Positions 49,415-59,700 of a stretch of 64,000 nt of DNA are shown piece by piece (position 1 is the stretch's first letter; every line of letters starts with the position of its first letter). The notes below the pieces were generated by a model. That model ran no database searches. It worked only from the letters and a program-made list of their open reading frames with translations, and had not been told where the DNA came from. Origin of the DNA: Candidatus Acetothermia bacterium (lineage in GTDB: Bacteria > Bipolaricaulota > Bipolaricaulia > RBG-16-55-9 > DRXL01); NCBI GenBank assembly GCA_016179105.1, contig JACOSB010000049.1, forward strand, positions 1 through 64,000, written 5' to 3'. A program made the translations under genes and the position numbers.

Positions 49415-51313
49415 CTAGCCGCCGCGGCACTTGCCGTTTGCACAGTATACGACATCATGATTACCGTATGGGGCGCGCCCGTGGTTCTTCAAGACGTCCG
49501 TGCGATAGGCAAAGAGCGCGTTCGAGAGCACCGTGTGCACAAGCGGCTGGTTCTGGCCAACCAATATCTGCACTTGGTCCCAGATCTTGCCAGCCTCGTT
49601 GCGATCGAGCGTCGCGACACCCTTGGCATAGAGGGCATCGAGGTCCTTCTCAAACTGTGTCGGGCTCTTGGGGCAGTCGACGTTGTAGAAGTGCAAGTTG
49701 CCCTCGCAGGTGTAGACGTTCAAGCCGCTCTCGGGGTCGTTGCCGCCAGCGAGACCGATGCGAATGGCTTCGTAGTCACCGACGAGCAGTTGGTCGACGA
49801 GCGCGGCGAAATCCTTCGGCTCGGCCTTAATGTTGACACCGATCTTCTTCGCTTCAGAAGCGATCAACTTGATCTCTTCCTCGCGGATCGTGTTACCGAC
49901 GTTGGTGTTGAGCGTGAACTCCAGCTTGCCCGCGGGGTTACCCTGGCCCTGGAAGTTGGCCGGAATGATGCGGATGCCGTCGGAGCCGACCGTAAGGCCG
50001 ATTTTGTCCAAGAGTGCTGCAGCCGCTTGGGGGTTATACAGATACTTGCCGGTCTTTTCCCACTGATCGCGCAACGCCGCGTCCTGCGGAACAGCACCCT
50101 GCGCCTTGGGGTCGCGCTCGACGTAGAACTGAGACGGGACAGGAACGTGACTGAACTGCTGGATGCCAAGACCAAGGAGGAGGTTCTTCCTCATCGTCTC
50201 GCGATCCGTGATCTGACTCATCGCCTGGCGGAACTCCTTAGAGCGGAAGACCGCGCGCAGCGCCGGGGTCTTCGTGGTCCAGCTGAAGACCCAGAACTGC
50301 GTAGTGCCGCCGCCCGGACGGCCGGAATCGATGTCATCATTTACTTGAAAGCTCTTGCCGGCCTTGTCCGACTGCAAGACGGCGATGTCCTCGGGGCGCG
50401 GTGCTAACCAGTCTGTCTGACCATTGCGGAACTGCGCGAGAGAGATCTCATTACCTTGGGTCGGGGCGATCAGGATGCGGATGCCAGCGAGATAAGGCAG
50501 CTGCTGACCCTTCTCGTCTGCTTCCCAGAAGAAAGTGTTGCGGGCGAACTCGACGACGCTGGCCGGATCGATCTTCGTTAAAACATAGGGACCAGAGCCG
50601 ATACCCTTGAGCTTATCCGGAGGAGTGGTCAAGCCGAGTGCTGTGTTGAAATCCTTGGGGGTTCTCTCGACGTTGGGAACGAGCTCCAAAACCTTCTTCT
50701 TGTTCAGGACGAAGCCGGGGTCCATCGTGGCTACGAAGACGCGGAGAGTGACATTGCAGGTGAAGCTAATCTTGTTGGCGGCTTCCTTAGTGACCGTGGG
50801 GAGCTTTCCATCACCGCAGGCATAGCCGTCACGGATAGACGTCGCAATATCCTTGGGGAAGATCAAGTTGACGACTGTGAAGAGGACGTCATCGGCCGTG
50901 ACCGGATCGCCGTTGGCGAACTTGACGCCCTTACGGATCGTGAAGGTGACCTTCTGGCCGTTGTTGCCGACCTTCGCCACTTCAAAAGCCTCGGCCAAGC
51001 CGGTGGCAGTGGGCTGATCCGCCGTGCCCCCGAGCAATGCATCGTACATTCTGTCCACTAAGTTCAGAGACGGGACATCAGTCAGGGTGATAGGGTTCAG
51101 GGTTCTGGGTCGGGCAATTAGAGTATTCGACATGATGCCGCCGCAGGTCGCGTTCTTGGCATCATCGGGGCTCGGCATATCCGCGTTCTTGATGACGAGC
51201 GGGTTCAAATCCTTCTGGTCAGCAATTTTACCACAGTCGGCGGCCAGGACGTTGAACCCGAGGCCGGCGACGAGCACAGCCAGGAGAATTGCGGTGAACT
51301 TTCCTTTAAACAT
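49415..51313 (-). CDS. Peptide-type solute-binding protein (SBP_bac_5), module 1, second copy
   Basis: 632 residues, ATG 51313 after AAGGAGG. Signal peptide FTAILLAVLVAGLGFNVLA, cut near ADC. ARPRTLNPITLTDVPSLNLVDRMYDALL and KVTFTIRKGVKFANGDPVTADDVLF (family blocks) mark SBP family 5. Shares the whole layout, including the NHGRAPYGNHDVVYCANGKC end, with the 47318 gene. It is closed by a strong terminator, while the next gene downstream continues the module, so it may be made in excess over the permeases. Confidence 0.9.
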   Translation of the reverse strand: MFKGKFTAILLAVLVAGLGFNVLAADCGKIADQKDLNPLVIKNADMPSPDDAKNATCGGIMSNTLIARPRTLNPITLTDVPSLNLVDRMYDALLGGTADQPTATGLAEAFEVAKVGNNGQKVTFTIRKGVKFANGDPVTADDVLFTVVNLIFPKDIATSIRDGYACGDGKLPTVTKEAANKISFTCNVTLRVFVATMDPGFVLNKKKVLELVPNVERTPKDFNTALGLTTPPDKLKGIGSGPYVLTKIDPASVVEFARNTFFWEADEKGQQLPYLAGIRILIAPTQGNEISLAQFRNGQTDWLAPRPEDIAVLQSDKAGKSFQVNDDIDSGRPGGGTTQFWVFSWTTKTPALRAVFRSKEFRQAMSQITDRETMRKNLLLGLGIQQFSHVPVPSQFYVERDPKAQGAVPQDAALRDQWEKTGKYLYNPQAAAALLDKIGLTVGSDGIRIIPANFQGQGNPAGKLEFTLNTNVGNTIREEEIKLIASEAKKIGVNIKAEPKDFAALVDQLLVGDYEAIRIGLAGGNDPESGLNVYTCEGNLHFYNVDCPKSPTQFEKDLDALYAKGVATLDRNEAGKIWDQVQILVGQNQPLVHTVLSNALFAYRTDVLKNHGRAPYGNHDVVYCANGKCRGG

Positions 51314-51899
51314 CTACTTAACCTCCTTAGAGCTAATCAGCGAACAAGCCATATTAAACGTGTCACGTTTGCGATTTCCGTGCTCTCTACAATGTTCTCT
51401 TGGTTTGAACGATCAATCCAACTGCGCTAACACCACCTCCAGGCTGAGTTTGTATCAACTGGAATGATTCCGGCCTTTTGCCCAATTGTACAAACTCTGA
51501 GGGCGAAAATCCACTCTTTTGTATTCTACATCTGTAGTGTTTTCGTAGGCGGCTATCTACCCCTCTAACTGAATCTTGGCCCATTGTACAACTCGATTTA
51601 ACTTTTCTGACGCCTCTAGGAGGAATTTTGGGGAAAATGGTCTTCATATGCGCAATTTTGATTTGAAATGCATTCCATAAAGTGAAGGCGCTCGGTCGGT
51701 ACTCCTGGCCGGGAGCCGCGTTCGTCAGAAAAGTGCTTGGGAAATTTATCATTGTACCCTGTAACGTCCTGTTTCTGACAATTTACGAGCCTGCAGAGTA
51801 CCATTATAGTGCGGGATGCAGGTTTCTTCGGCTTGTCGCAGTGGAGCCATTACGCTAAAAAAACACCCATAACAACTGCGCTTTTAGCATTTCCCACCC
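51314..51899. other. Gene-free divergent intergenic region
   Basis: About 590 bases between divergent genes. A 121-codon minus-strand ORF (51387-51752) has no ribosome site or recognisable pattern and is taken as chance. No repeat, tRNA or strong hairpin was seen. Control regions of both flanking genes must lie here. Confidence 0.5.
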
Positions 51900-51928
51900 T
51901 TGACCCTCGGAAGCACCCATGCTATAAT
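51900..51928 (+). promoter_or_regulatory. Sigma-70-type promoter
   Basis: TTGACC (51900-51905), 17-base spacer, TATAAT (51923-51928), about 115 bases before the start of the Ala-rich protein at 52043. Confidence 0.7.
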
Positions 51929-52042
51929 GCAAACAATAAAAAAGGGAGGTGGTCTCCCTCGGTACGCACCAATGAACCGGAGAAGTTCCATCGAATCGAC
52001 GGACCTCAAACAGTAGGCATCAGACAAGGAGGAATAACCGTG

Positions 52043-53152
52043 ATGCGTCAGTTACTCGTCTTATCTTTAGGTTTCGTATTGCTGGGAGCCCTGGTCCAAC
52101 CCGCCCTTGCTCATGATATTAATGAATTACAGGCGATCGCCTGCGGTGCCAAAGCAAACCCCGAAAGAGATTTCCGCGCCGCCGCCGCTCAAGTGCTGGC
52201 CGATCTGTTTGCCGCTACCGTCTTGGATGCGAAGGTTTTGCCTACCTCCACGCTGAATGCAGCTGCGACCGACGCGAACCCCGAATGCCGCGCTGCGGCG
52301 GTCGACGCCCTTGCTCAGCGCATCCTCGTCGAACAAGCGCCGCTCAACACCGCGAAGACCCAGACATTGCACGACGGTGTGAAAAACGCTGCTAGCTTTG
52401 AGCTCGGTCTCGCTCAATCCGAAGTGGTCGTCGAGATCGTGCGCAACGGTTTTATCAATCGTGGTGCCCAAGAAGCAATTCGCCGTAGTGAGTCTGTCGC
52501 CAGCGGGGGAAAAGAGAACATTCTCGGCGTCAATTTGGATGGCTCGGTTCCCGCCGTGCGCGCGGCGGTCAGCCGTTATTTCTTGACCGGATTTTATCGT
52601 GCTTTTGGAAGCCTCGTCTTTGGCGATGCCAACGCGACGTGTGATGCGCTACGCGCTCGTGCTCGCGAGGGTGCTTCGCCCGAGGTCCGCACTGCTGCAG
52701 CGGCTGCGTATGTCTCCGGCGTCGTCGTCGATCGCAAAGAAACGAAATGCGTCGCGGGAGACGGGCTCGTCACGGCCACACTCAGGGGCAGTGCCGCCGT
52801 CCAGGCGGCTGCCGTCAATGCGGCTGCTGGTGTGATGGCGGGGGGCTCGTTGACCGATGTCGCGCTGATCAACTTAGCGCTCGATCGTTCCGGGCGCAGC
52901 GCTCGCGGTGCGGGCATTACGGATGAAGACTCGACGACTTCGTCCTTCCGGCTGGCGGTCGGCCGAGCGCTCGGGCTTCGCTGGGCCAAGCGCGCCGAGA
53001 AAGAGAATTTGCTCGCTGACGAAGGCGTGGTCCTCTTGCCCGGCATCTTGCCCTATAATTTGAAAGTCTACGTCGCAGTCTTCTCGGTCGATTCTCCGGA
53101 AGCATCGGCCGCAGCCGTGGCTCCGCTGGTTGTACTCTTCTCAAAAGACTAG
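52043..53152 (+). CDS. Secreted Ala-rich helical protein, uncharacterised family (copy 1)
   Basis: 369 residues, ATG 52043 after AAGGAGG (GTG 52040 is possible). Signal peptide LLVLSLGFVLLGALVQPALA. The body is very Ala-rich and helical, in repeats like NPECRAAAVDALAQRI and VRTAAAAAYVSGVVVDRKETKC, which recall HEAT-type repeats. Conserved with the next gene: LQAIACG, SFELGL, VRNGFINRGA, GGKENILGVNLDG and FGDANATC. Two or more Cys positions are conserved. Function unknown. It lies between two peptide-transporter modules on the opposite strand and has its own promoter and terminator. Confidence 0.8.
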   Translation: MRQLLVLSLGFVLLGALVQPALAHDINELQAIACGAKANPERDFRAAAAQVLADLFAATVLDAKVLPTSTLNAAATDANPECRAAAVDALAQRILVEQAPLNTAKTQTLHDGVKNAASFELGLAQSEVVVEIVRNGFINRGAQEAIRRSESVASGGKENILGVNLDGSVPAVRAAVSRYFLTGFYRAFGSLVFGDANATCDALRARAREGASPEVRTAAAAAYVSGVVVDRKETKCVAGDGLVTATLRGSAAVQAAAVNAAAGVMAGGSLTDVALINLALDRSGRSARGAGITDEDSTTSSFRLAVGRALGLRWAKRAEKENLLADEGVVLLPGILPYNLKVYVAVFSVDSPEASAAAVAPLVVLFSKD

Positions 53153-53181
53153 AAGAGCCAGCTATTAACGCCGCAATCGCC

Positions 53182-53220
53182 GGGGCGGAGCATAGATATT
53201 GCTTCGCCCCTTGATTTTTT
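53182..53220 (+). terminator. Rho-independent terminator
   Basis: GGGGCGGAGCA and TGCTTCGCCCC (11 pairs, one G-T; 7-base loop) followed by TTGATTTTTT, 30 bases past the stop at 53152. Confidence 0.8.
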
Positions 53221-53225
53221 CGCTA

Positions 53226-53255
53226 TTGCAGAGTCAACCTGCGATCGCATATAAT
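53226..53255 (+). promoter_or_regulatory. Sigma-70-type promoter
   Basis: TTGCAG (53226-53231), 18-base spacer, TATAAT (53250-53255), 72 bases before ATG 53327. It follows the terminator directly, so the second Ala-rich gene is transcribed separately. Confidence 0.6.
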
Positions 53256-53326
53256 AACATTGGCGTATTGGCAAGTTGCGGTGTTCGGCACCCGCGGTGT
53301 CAACAAAAAATAAAGGAGGAAGTATT

Positions 53327-54442
53327 ATGCGTCTAGTCGTTCGAGGGTTCGTCGTGCTGGTGGTTGGGTTGAGTTTATTGGGAGCCTGGGTAGAGCCGAG
53401 TTGGGCCGCTCCCAAGACAGCCGCTGAGTTGCAGGCCATTGCCTGCGGAAGTAATGCGGATAAGTTGAATGCAGCCCGTGCTGCCGCGGGTCAGGCGCTG
53501 GGTGAGGCTTTGGCGGGGCTCGTTCTGGATGCAGCGGCGCTGCCCACAGCCACGCTCAATGCCTTGATTGCCGACGTCAACCCGGAGTGTCGCGCGGCGG
53601 CCGTCGATGCTCTCCAGCAACGCGTGCTGACCGAGGGCGCTCCGTTCAATACGGCGAAGATTCAGGCCCTGGTCGATTCAGCCAAGAGCGCAGCCAGCTT
53701 TGAGCTCGGGCTGGTGCGCGCGGCGGTCGCGGTGGAATTGGTTCGCAACGGCTTCATCAACCGTGGTGCGCCGGAAGCGCTCCGCCGTGCGGAGGCTGTC
53801 GCTGGCGGGGGCAAAGAGAACATTCTAGGCGTGAACTTGGATGGCGCTGACGCGGCCGTTCGCGCGGCGGTCAGTCGCTTCTTCTTGACTGGTTTTTATC
53901 GTTTCTTCGGCGGCTTGGTCTTCGGAGATGCCAACGCGACGTGCGCTGCATTGCGCACGCGCACCCTCGGTGGGCTTCCAGCTGAAGTTCAAACGGCGGC
54001 AGCGGCAGCCTATGTGTCCGGCGTCGTGATCGACCGCAAGGAGACCAAGTGTGTGGCGGGTGATGCGCTCGTGGTGGCGACGCTCAAGGGCAGTCCAGCG
54101 GTCCAGAGCGCCGCGGTCAAAGCGGCAGCGGACGTCTTGGCCGGCTTGACTCGACTGAATGCGAATGCTCTGACCGTGCTCGCCATCGGTAGTACAGAAG
54201 GCCGTGACGTGCAGGGAGCTCTCCTGGTCTGCACAGACCCCAATGACGAGACCACTTGCGAGAAGCTGACCAGCGTGGCCTTCCGTCTGGCGGCCGCGCG
54301 CGCGTTGGGTCTGCGTCTGGTCGCTGCCGGCAACGTGAACGAATTTGTCGTGCGCGTTCTCTCGCAAGCCAACCAGGATGCGGGGCTCAAGGAATTCCCA
54401 ACCTTTGCGGTCCCGGCGCTGGCGTACTTGTACTCAAACTAA
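53327..54442 (+). CDS. Secreted Ala-rich helical protein, uncharacterised family (copy 2)
   Basis: 371 residues, ATG 53327 after AAGGAGGA. Signal peptide VVLVVGLSLLGAWVEPSWA. Closely parallels the preceding gene along its length (NPECRAAAVDALQQRVL, VRAAVSRFFLTGFYRFFG, YVSGVVIDRKETKCVAGD). The C-terminal third diverges and has an added Cys pair (LLVCTDPNDETTCEK). Tandem duplication is clear. HEAT-like helical repeats are suggested, without a recognised domain. Ends in a strong terminator at 54473. Confidence 0.8.
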   Translation: MRLVVRGFVVLVVGLSLLGAWVEPSWAAPKTAAELQAIACGSNADKLNAARAAAGQALGEALAGLVLDAAALPTATLNALIADVNPECRAAAVDALQQRVLTEGAPFNTAKIQALVDSAKSAASFELGLVRAAVAVELVRNGFINRGAPEALRRAEAVAGGGKENILGVNLDGADAAVRAAVSRFFLTGFYRFFGGLVFGDANATCAALRTRTLGGLPAEVQTAAAAAYVSGVVIDRKETKCVAGDALVVATLKGSPAVQSAAVKAAADVLAGLTRLNANALTVLAIGSTEGRDVQGALLVCTDPNDETTCEKLTSVAFRLAAARALGLRLVAAGNVNEFVVRVLSQANQDAGLKEFPTFAVPALAYLYSN

Positions 54443-54472
54443 GCGCGGACATTTCTAAGAACTGACTGTGAA

Positions 54473-54509
54473 GAGCCCGTTGGGGAGACCCAGCGGGCTC
54501 TTTTTCTTT
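54473..54509 (+). terminator. Rho-independent terminator
   Basis: GAGCCCGTTGGG-GAGA-CCCAGCGGGCTC (12 pairs, one G-T), then TTTTTCTTT, 30 bases past the stop of the second Ala-rich gene. Confidence 0.85.
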
Positions 54510-54532
54510 AGATTATGTGTGTTCGGGTATGA

Positions 54533-54559
54533 GTAGGGGCGAGGTCACCTCGCCCCTAC
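54533..54559. repeat. Palindrome of the GTAGGGGCG family
   Basis: GTAGGGGCGAGGT-C-ACCTCGCCCCTAC, a perfect 13-base inverted repeat, between convergent genes. Nearly identical to the copy at 44096. Confidence 0.7.
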
Positions 54560-54585
54560 AGGTGCAAGATGATATCGGCTTTGTT

Positions 54586-55755
54586 TTAGCGCCCCTGTTG
54601 CGAGAAGGGATCAAACGCGTCTCTCAGTGCATCGCCCAAAAAATTGAACGCGAGCACCGCCACTATGATAAAGAAGCCGGGGATCATCAGCCAGGGCCAG
54701 AATCGGAAGACGTTCACGATATTCTGTTGTTGCAAAACATTCAAGAGCTGTCCCCAACTGGTCATCGGGTCAGAAATCCCTAAACCTAAAAAACTGAGCG
54801 CTGCTTCTGTCAAGATCAGTCCGGGAATAGCAAGCGTCGATGTCACAATGATCACGGTAATCGTGTTGGGCAACAAATGTCTGAAGATGATGCGAAGATC
54901 GCTGGCTCCCATCGCTTTCGCGGCGAGTGAAAACTCTTGCTCGCGCAACGAGAGAATGAGTCCACGGAGAATGCGGGCCAGTCCGCCCCAACCCAAGAGC
55001 GATAGGATAGACACGAGGCCGAGGAAGACCATCAACGGAGAAAGCCCCAGCCTGTGTACGACGTAGCCGAGTGCAATGAGCAGGGGCAACCCGGGAAAAG
55101 CTTGCAAAATCTCGATAATGCGTTGCAAAAAGAGGTCGACAAAGCCCCCATAGTATCCCGAGATGCCGCCAAACAATACAGCCAGAAAAAGCGAAACCAT
55201 CAGAACGAGAGGGCCAATCGATATCGAGACGCGCCCGCCAATGAGCGTCCGTGAGAAAAGGTCTCGGCCAAAATCATCGGTGCCGAAAAGAAAGATCTGA
55301 CCGGGCGAGGTAGAATCTTCGCCGGTGCCGAACAGATGCATGTTCGTCGGAAAGAGTCCTAAGAAACGATATGGGTCGCCCGCACAGAAAAAACAGATGG
55401 GATATTTTTTGCTCGTGTCCTCGCCATAGACCTTGAGGTTCGTGATCGGATCGCGCTTGGCGGCGACAATGCCATAGATGAAGGGCTGGAACGAAAAAGT
55501 CCCCTTCTCGTCCCAGAAGTGTATGAGTGTGGGCGGAGCAAAATCAAGACGCCGATGGTGCATGCCGTAATAATACGGGCTGAGGAAGTCGGCGAACACG
55601 ACCAAGAAAACCAAGAAGGCGATCACGTAACCGCTGGCGAGACCGAGACGATGTTTCTTGAAACGTCGCCAGACGAGCTGCCATTGTGAGAGTGGCTCGC
55701 TGGGCGCACTCATGGTTTCTGCTGATTGATGTTGTGCTTCGAGCGTCGTGGCCAT
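54586..55755 (-). CDS. dppC: Peptide ABC transporter permease, DppC/OppC-like (module 2)
   Basis: 389 residues. Same build as the module 1 copy: first helix HRLGLASGYVIAFLVFLVVF, an external insertion (~65-160) ending FGTDDFGRDLFSRT, EAA loop SLAAKAMGASDLRIIFRHLLPN, EAALSFLGLGI, and FNFLGDALRDAFDPFSQQG at the end. Works with the DppB encoded 9 bases upstream. The similarity points to duplication of the transporter module. Confidence 0.92.
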   Translation of the reverse strand: MATTLEAQHQSAETMSAPSEPLSQWQLVWRRFKKHRLGLASGYVIAFLVFLVVFADFLSPYYYGMHHRRLDFAPPTLIHFWDEKGTFSFQPFIYGIVAAKRDPITNLKVYGEDTSKKYPICFFCAGDPYRFLGLFPTNMHLFGTGEDSTSPGQIFLFGTDDFGRDLFSRTLIGGRVSISIGPLVLMVSLFLAVLFGGISGYYGGFVDLFLQRIIEILQAFPGLPLLIALGYVVHRLGLSPLMVFLGLVSILSLLGWGGLARILRGLILSLREQEFSLAAKAMGASDLRIIFRHLLPNTITVIIVTSTLAIPGLILTEAALSFLGLGISDPMTSWGQLLNVLQQQNIVNVFRFWPWLMIPGFFIIVAVLAFNFLGDALRDAFDPFSQQGR

Positions 55756-55764
55756 GAATAATTT

Positions 55765-56742
55765 TCAGTCGTAGCGGATACGCGGGTCGGTAAAGGCGAG
55801 CGCAATATCCGCGAAGAGATTCCCGATCAAGAGCGCAAGCGCCAAGAGCATCAAGCACGCCATGATGACCAGATCATCTTTCTGGAGAATCGCTTCATAT
55901 AAGAGCCGCTCGACGTTGGGAATGTTTAGGACGATGGCCGTGATCAGCGAGCCGGACAGCAAGCCGTTAAGGCTTTGGCCGAAGATGGTGATCATGGGGT
56001 TGATGGCATTGCGCACGGCGTGTTTGTAGATCACCTTGCGCTCTTGGAGGCCCTTGGCTCGTGCAGTCTTGATGTATTGCGAGCCGGTGATGTCCAGCAT
56101 CTGGCCGCGCATGATGCGCATGAGCCCAGCCACCGCGCTACCACCCACCACCACGACGATTGGCCACAGATGTTGCAAATAGTCCACAAATCTGTCCCAG
56201 CTCCAGGGTGCGCTGATGAATCTTTGGGAGAAGAGCCCCCCGACCGAAACGATTCCAAAGTAGATCACCAAGATATACATAAGCAGATACGCAAAAAAGA
56301 AAGCTGGGATAGAGAGGCCGAGGAACCCGAAGAAAGTCAGAGTGTGATCTCCCAGAGAGTATTGATGGGTAGATGTATAGATACCGAGCGGCAGAGCGAC
56401 GATCCAAATGAAGATAAAAGTAGGGATCGTCACCAAGAGTGTGATCGGCAAGCGTTCCAAAATCAGATCGAAAACCGGACGATGGTTTTCGAACGAATAG
56501 CCCCAATCCCACTTGAATAAAATGCCCTCAAGCCAGAGCCAATAACGCATATACCAGGGCTTGTCCAGCCCCAATCGCACGGCTTCGGTCTTGCAGCGTT
56601 CTAGGTCGGCTTGGGCGTTAAAGGCACACTGGGCTGTGAGAAAATTTCCGGGCGCGAGGTGGATAACCGAGAACGAGACGAACGAGATGGCCAAGAGAGT
56701 GGGAATCGTGTATAGCAATCGACGGACGATGTAGTTTAGCAT
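55765..56742 (-). CDS. dppB: Peptide ABC transporter permease, DppB/OppB-like (module 2)
   Basis: 325 residues from ATG 56742 (MLNYIVRRLLYTIPTLLAI; AGGGA upstream). An earlier in-frame start would fall inside a palindrome. VIHLAPGNF, LGLDKPWYMRYWLWLEG, EAA loop YIKTARAKGLQERKVIYKH and end LFADIALAFTDPRIRYD are family marks. It lacks the large insertions of the module 1 copy. Forms the channel with the DppC next to it. No ATPase gene nearby. Confidence 0.92.
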   Translation of the reverse strand: MLNYIVRRLLYTIPTLLAISFVSFSVIHLAPGNFLTAQCAFNAQADLERCKTEAVRLGLDKPWYMRYWLWLEGILFKWDWGYSFENHRPVFDLILERLPITLLVTIPTFIFIWIVALPLGIYTSTHQYSLGDHTLTFFGFLGLSIPAFFFAYLLMYILVIYFGIVSVGGLFSQRFISAPWSWDRFVDYLQHLWPIVVVVGGSAVAGLMRIMRGQMLDITGSQYIKTARAKGLQERKVIYKHAVRNAINPMITIFGQSLNGLLSGSLITAIVLNIPNVERLLYEAILQKDDLVIMACLMLLALALLIGNLFADIALAFTDPRIRYD

Positions 56743-56754
56743 GATTTTCCCTTT

Positions 56755-56782
56755 GTAGGGGCGCAGCATGCTGCGCCCCTAT
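56755..56782. repeat. Palindrome of the GTAGGGGCG family
   Basis: GTAGGGGCGCAGCA-TGCTGCGCCCCTAT, in the 50-base gap between dppB and the binding-protein gene. Confidence 0.7.
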
Positions 56783-56792
56783 GGAGTGATCG

Positions 56793-59700
56793 TTATTTTT
56801 GCTGAGTCTCGGCGCGCTTTTTCTCGTTCTTCCACCACAGAATGTCGCTGAACGTAAGGGTCGTGCTTCCGTTCTGCTTCTCTGTGGGGATCGGGTTAAA
56901 GTTATCCGTGTTGCCGAGGTCGAGCTTGGCCGCATTCAGGAAGAGCTGCGTAGCCGTAAACAGCTCCGGCAGTTCATCCGAGATGATCTGCTGGCTTTCT
57001 ACGTAGGCCTTTTTCACGATGTCCAAATCAAACGTTGTGTCACCGGTGTGAATGTTCTCGTTGACCCGCTTCTCCCAATCGTAGGGGTTCTCTTTGGCTG
57101 AGTATCTCCAAAAATGGAGACGACCGTCGCTGGTCCAGACGTTCTTGCCGAGCGGCGGATCGGTACCGCCTGTGAACCCGATCACCACGGCTTCGTAGGT
57201 GCCTCCCGTCAGGCTCGTGACGAGGGCGTTAAAATCCATGCCGGAATAGCTCATCTTGACGCCAATCTTCTTGAAATCATCGACCAACAGATTGCTCAGG
57301 CTCTCACGCAACGTATTGCCCTGGTTGGTGATCAACGCAAATTCCAACTCCCGGTCGTTCTCGGCCGGCAACCCCTTCACCGTGGCGGGGTCGAGCCCGT
57401 TGGCTTTCAAGAATTTATCGGTGATGTTGCGTATTCCGTTGTTGTTGGTATCGACAAGCCCGAGTTCATCGAGCATCTTTTTGGACTTCTCGATATCGAA
57501 CTCATACTTGGTGAACGTCTCAGCCTTGTCATAGAAGGGCGAGGGCACGCTCACCGGACTATACTGCGGCACACCCAAGCCGTGGAAGATGTTCTCGATG
57601 ATCGATTCTCGGTCGATCGCTTGGGCCAAAGCCTTACGAAATTGCTTATTGCGGAAGACCACTTGCAAGGCCTGAAATTTGGGATTATTCAGATCGGCCT
57701 TGGTGACGTCTTGATTGATCGTGAGGAATTCGGTGCCGAACAGGGGCCCGCCTTTGAGCGTTCGCCAACTCTTGGCCACGTTCTTGCAGTACAGTCCTTT
57801 GGCGACATCGTGACAATCAGCTTGAGTGACGCCTTCATTCAAGAGAGGCCAGTCTTCCGGACGGGCGCCGAACGCATCGGTCTCTCCCGCTCGGAACTTT
57901 AAGAACGACGTATTCAAATCTTTCACGACCAAGAAGACAAACTGATCGAGATAGGGCAGCTGGGTCCCGTTCTTATCGATCTTCCAATAATAGGGGTTAC
58001 GCTCAAGGATAAGTTGTTGATCGACCTTGTATTCTTTGAAGCGATAGGGACCGGAACCGACGATCTCTTCAGGAGGCGTGTTCGTGCCCCAGGCGCGATT
58101 GAACTCATCGGGAGAAACGCCCTCGAACCGGCCTGCTTGTGATTCAGCGACAGCCTTCTGCGCATAACCGATGAGCGTATCGATGTCTGTCTTGATCCCG
58201 GCTTGGCCCTCGGGCAATTTGGCTTTCACGGCCTCTAGTGCCTTGGTAGCAGTTGTGGCAGCCACTTGAATTTTCTCTACATTCTTTTCTTTAACAGCCG
58301 CTTCGAAGGATGCCAGCTCTTTCTGCAAAGCTGAGTATTCCGTGGCGAAATTCTTCTCCCAGTCTTCTTGATGGCCCTTCACTTTGTTTTGTATGCCATG
58401 TACAAAGCCCAAGGCACCCGGATTCAGCTTGGCCACATACTTAGCCAATATATGCTTGGGCACGACGTATACTGAGTTCATATTGCGCAGAATGAGTCGA
58501 TAGGGCTCGGGTGTGATGGCTTTGAACGTGTAATCATCGACCTTCTCAAACGTCGGGAATTTCTCGCCGATCTTAAACGTATCCCGCGTGTCGGTGGGGA
58601 CGTCGGGGTTGAGCACCAGATCGTTCAGGGTGAAGAGCACGTCATCGGCCGTGAGCGGGTGTCCGTCAGAAAATTTCACACCCTCGCGCAGATGGAACGT
58701 GATCGTCTTTTTGTCCTCAGAAATTTCCCAACTCTTGGCGAGCCCCGGCTCGACTTCGGCGGTCAGGGGATTAATCTCGAGAACGGTGCTGTGTATCTGA
58801 CTCGTCACATCGGTGCTGCTGGTCTCATGCGTAACCAAGGGGTTGAGCGTCTTTGGCCCGGAGAGCGATGCAGCGACGAGCTTGCCCCCACGAACACCAA
58901 CTTCAGTCAGGCCGCGGGATTCATCGACGACCTTCGGATCGGGAGAGAAATCTCCGCTCGATTCGGTCTCGCCGAGCGCGGATTTGATCTGCGCAACGGC
59001 TTGGACGATCGAGTCCTGGGCCGCTGTCTGGTCCGCGGGCAGCTTGTCTTTGAGTTTTTGGGCTTTGGCCGTAAAATTCGTGAGCGCCGCTTGGGCAGGC
59101 GTCAGTTTTTTGGCCTTTACGGCTTCTTCCAAACTATTGAGCGCCTCATCGGCGGCGGTAAACTCTTCGGGCGCGGCCTTTGAAATCACTGGATGCTGTT
59201 CGTGAAATTTGGCTTTACCGGCCAAAAAAAGCTCGACGGCTTTCGCACTGAGCGTGCGCTCGACACTGAGTGCGGTGATGGTTACCGATCTGGAACTGAC
59301 GCCAAGCGTGTGGGGGCCGGGAACAGCCAATCCCCCGGCTAAACAACACGTAGCTTCGTAATAGAGTGACTTGGTCTCTCCGGGGCCGAGCTTGACCTCG
59401 CGCTTGAGCGCCTCACCCGTGGGCTTTCGCAAATAATCGCCATTCATCTGCAAAGAAACATCGGCGGTGACCTCTTTGTCCTTGGGATTTTTTACTTTAA
59501 CGTTGAGCGCGACCGTCCCCCCTAGGAGAACGATTTTCGAAGGCGGGAAGACATCGAACTGGATGATCTCGAAGTCCGCGTTGGTCTTCTTGAGAATCAG
59601 CGTGAGGGTCACCGTCTGAGCAGAAACTTTTGAGTCATCGGGTGTGACAGTGATCTTGGCTTGCTGAGTCCCTTCAGCGAGTCCCCCGGGGTTGACGCTC

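Noticed and set aside
51387-51752. 121-codon minus-strand ORF in the divergent gap
   Set aside because: No ribosome site, no signal peptide or domain pattern, irregular composition.
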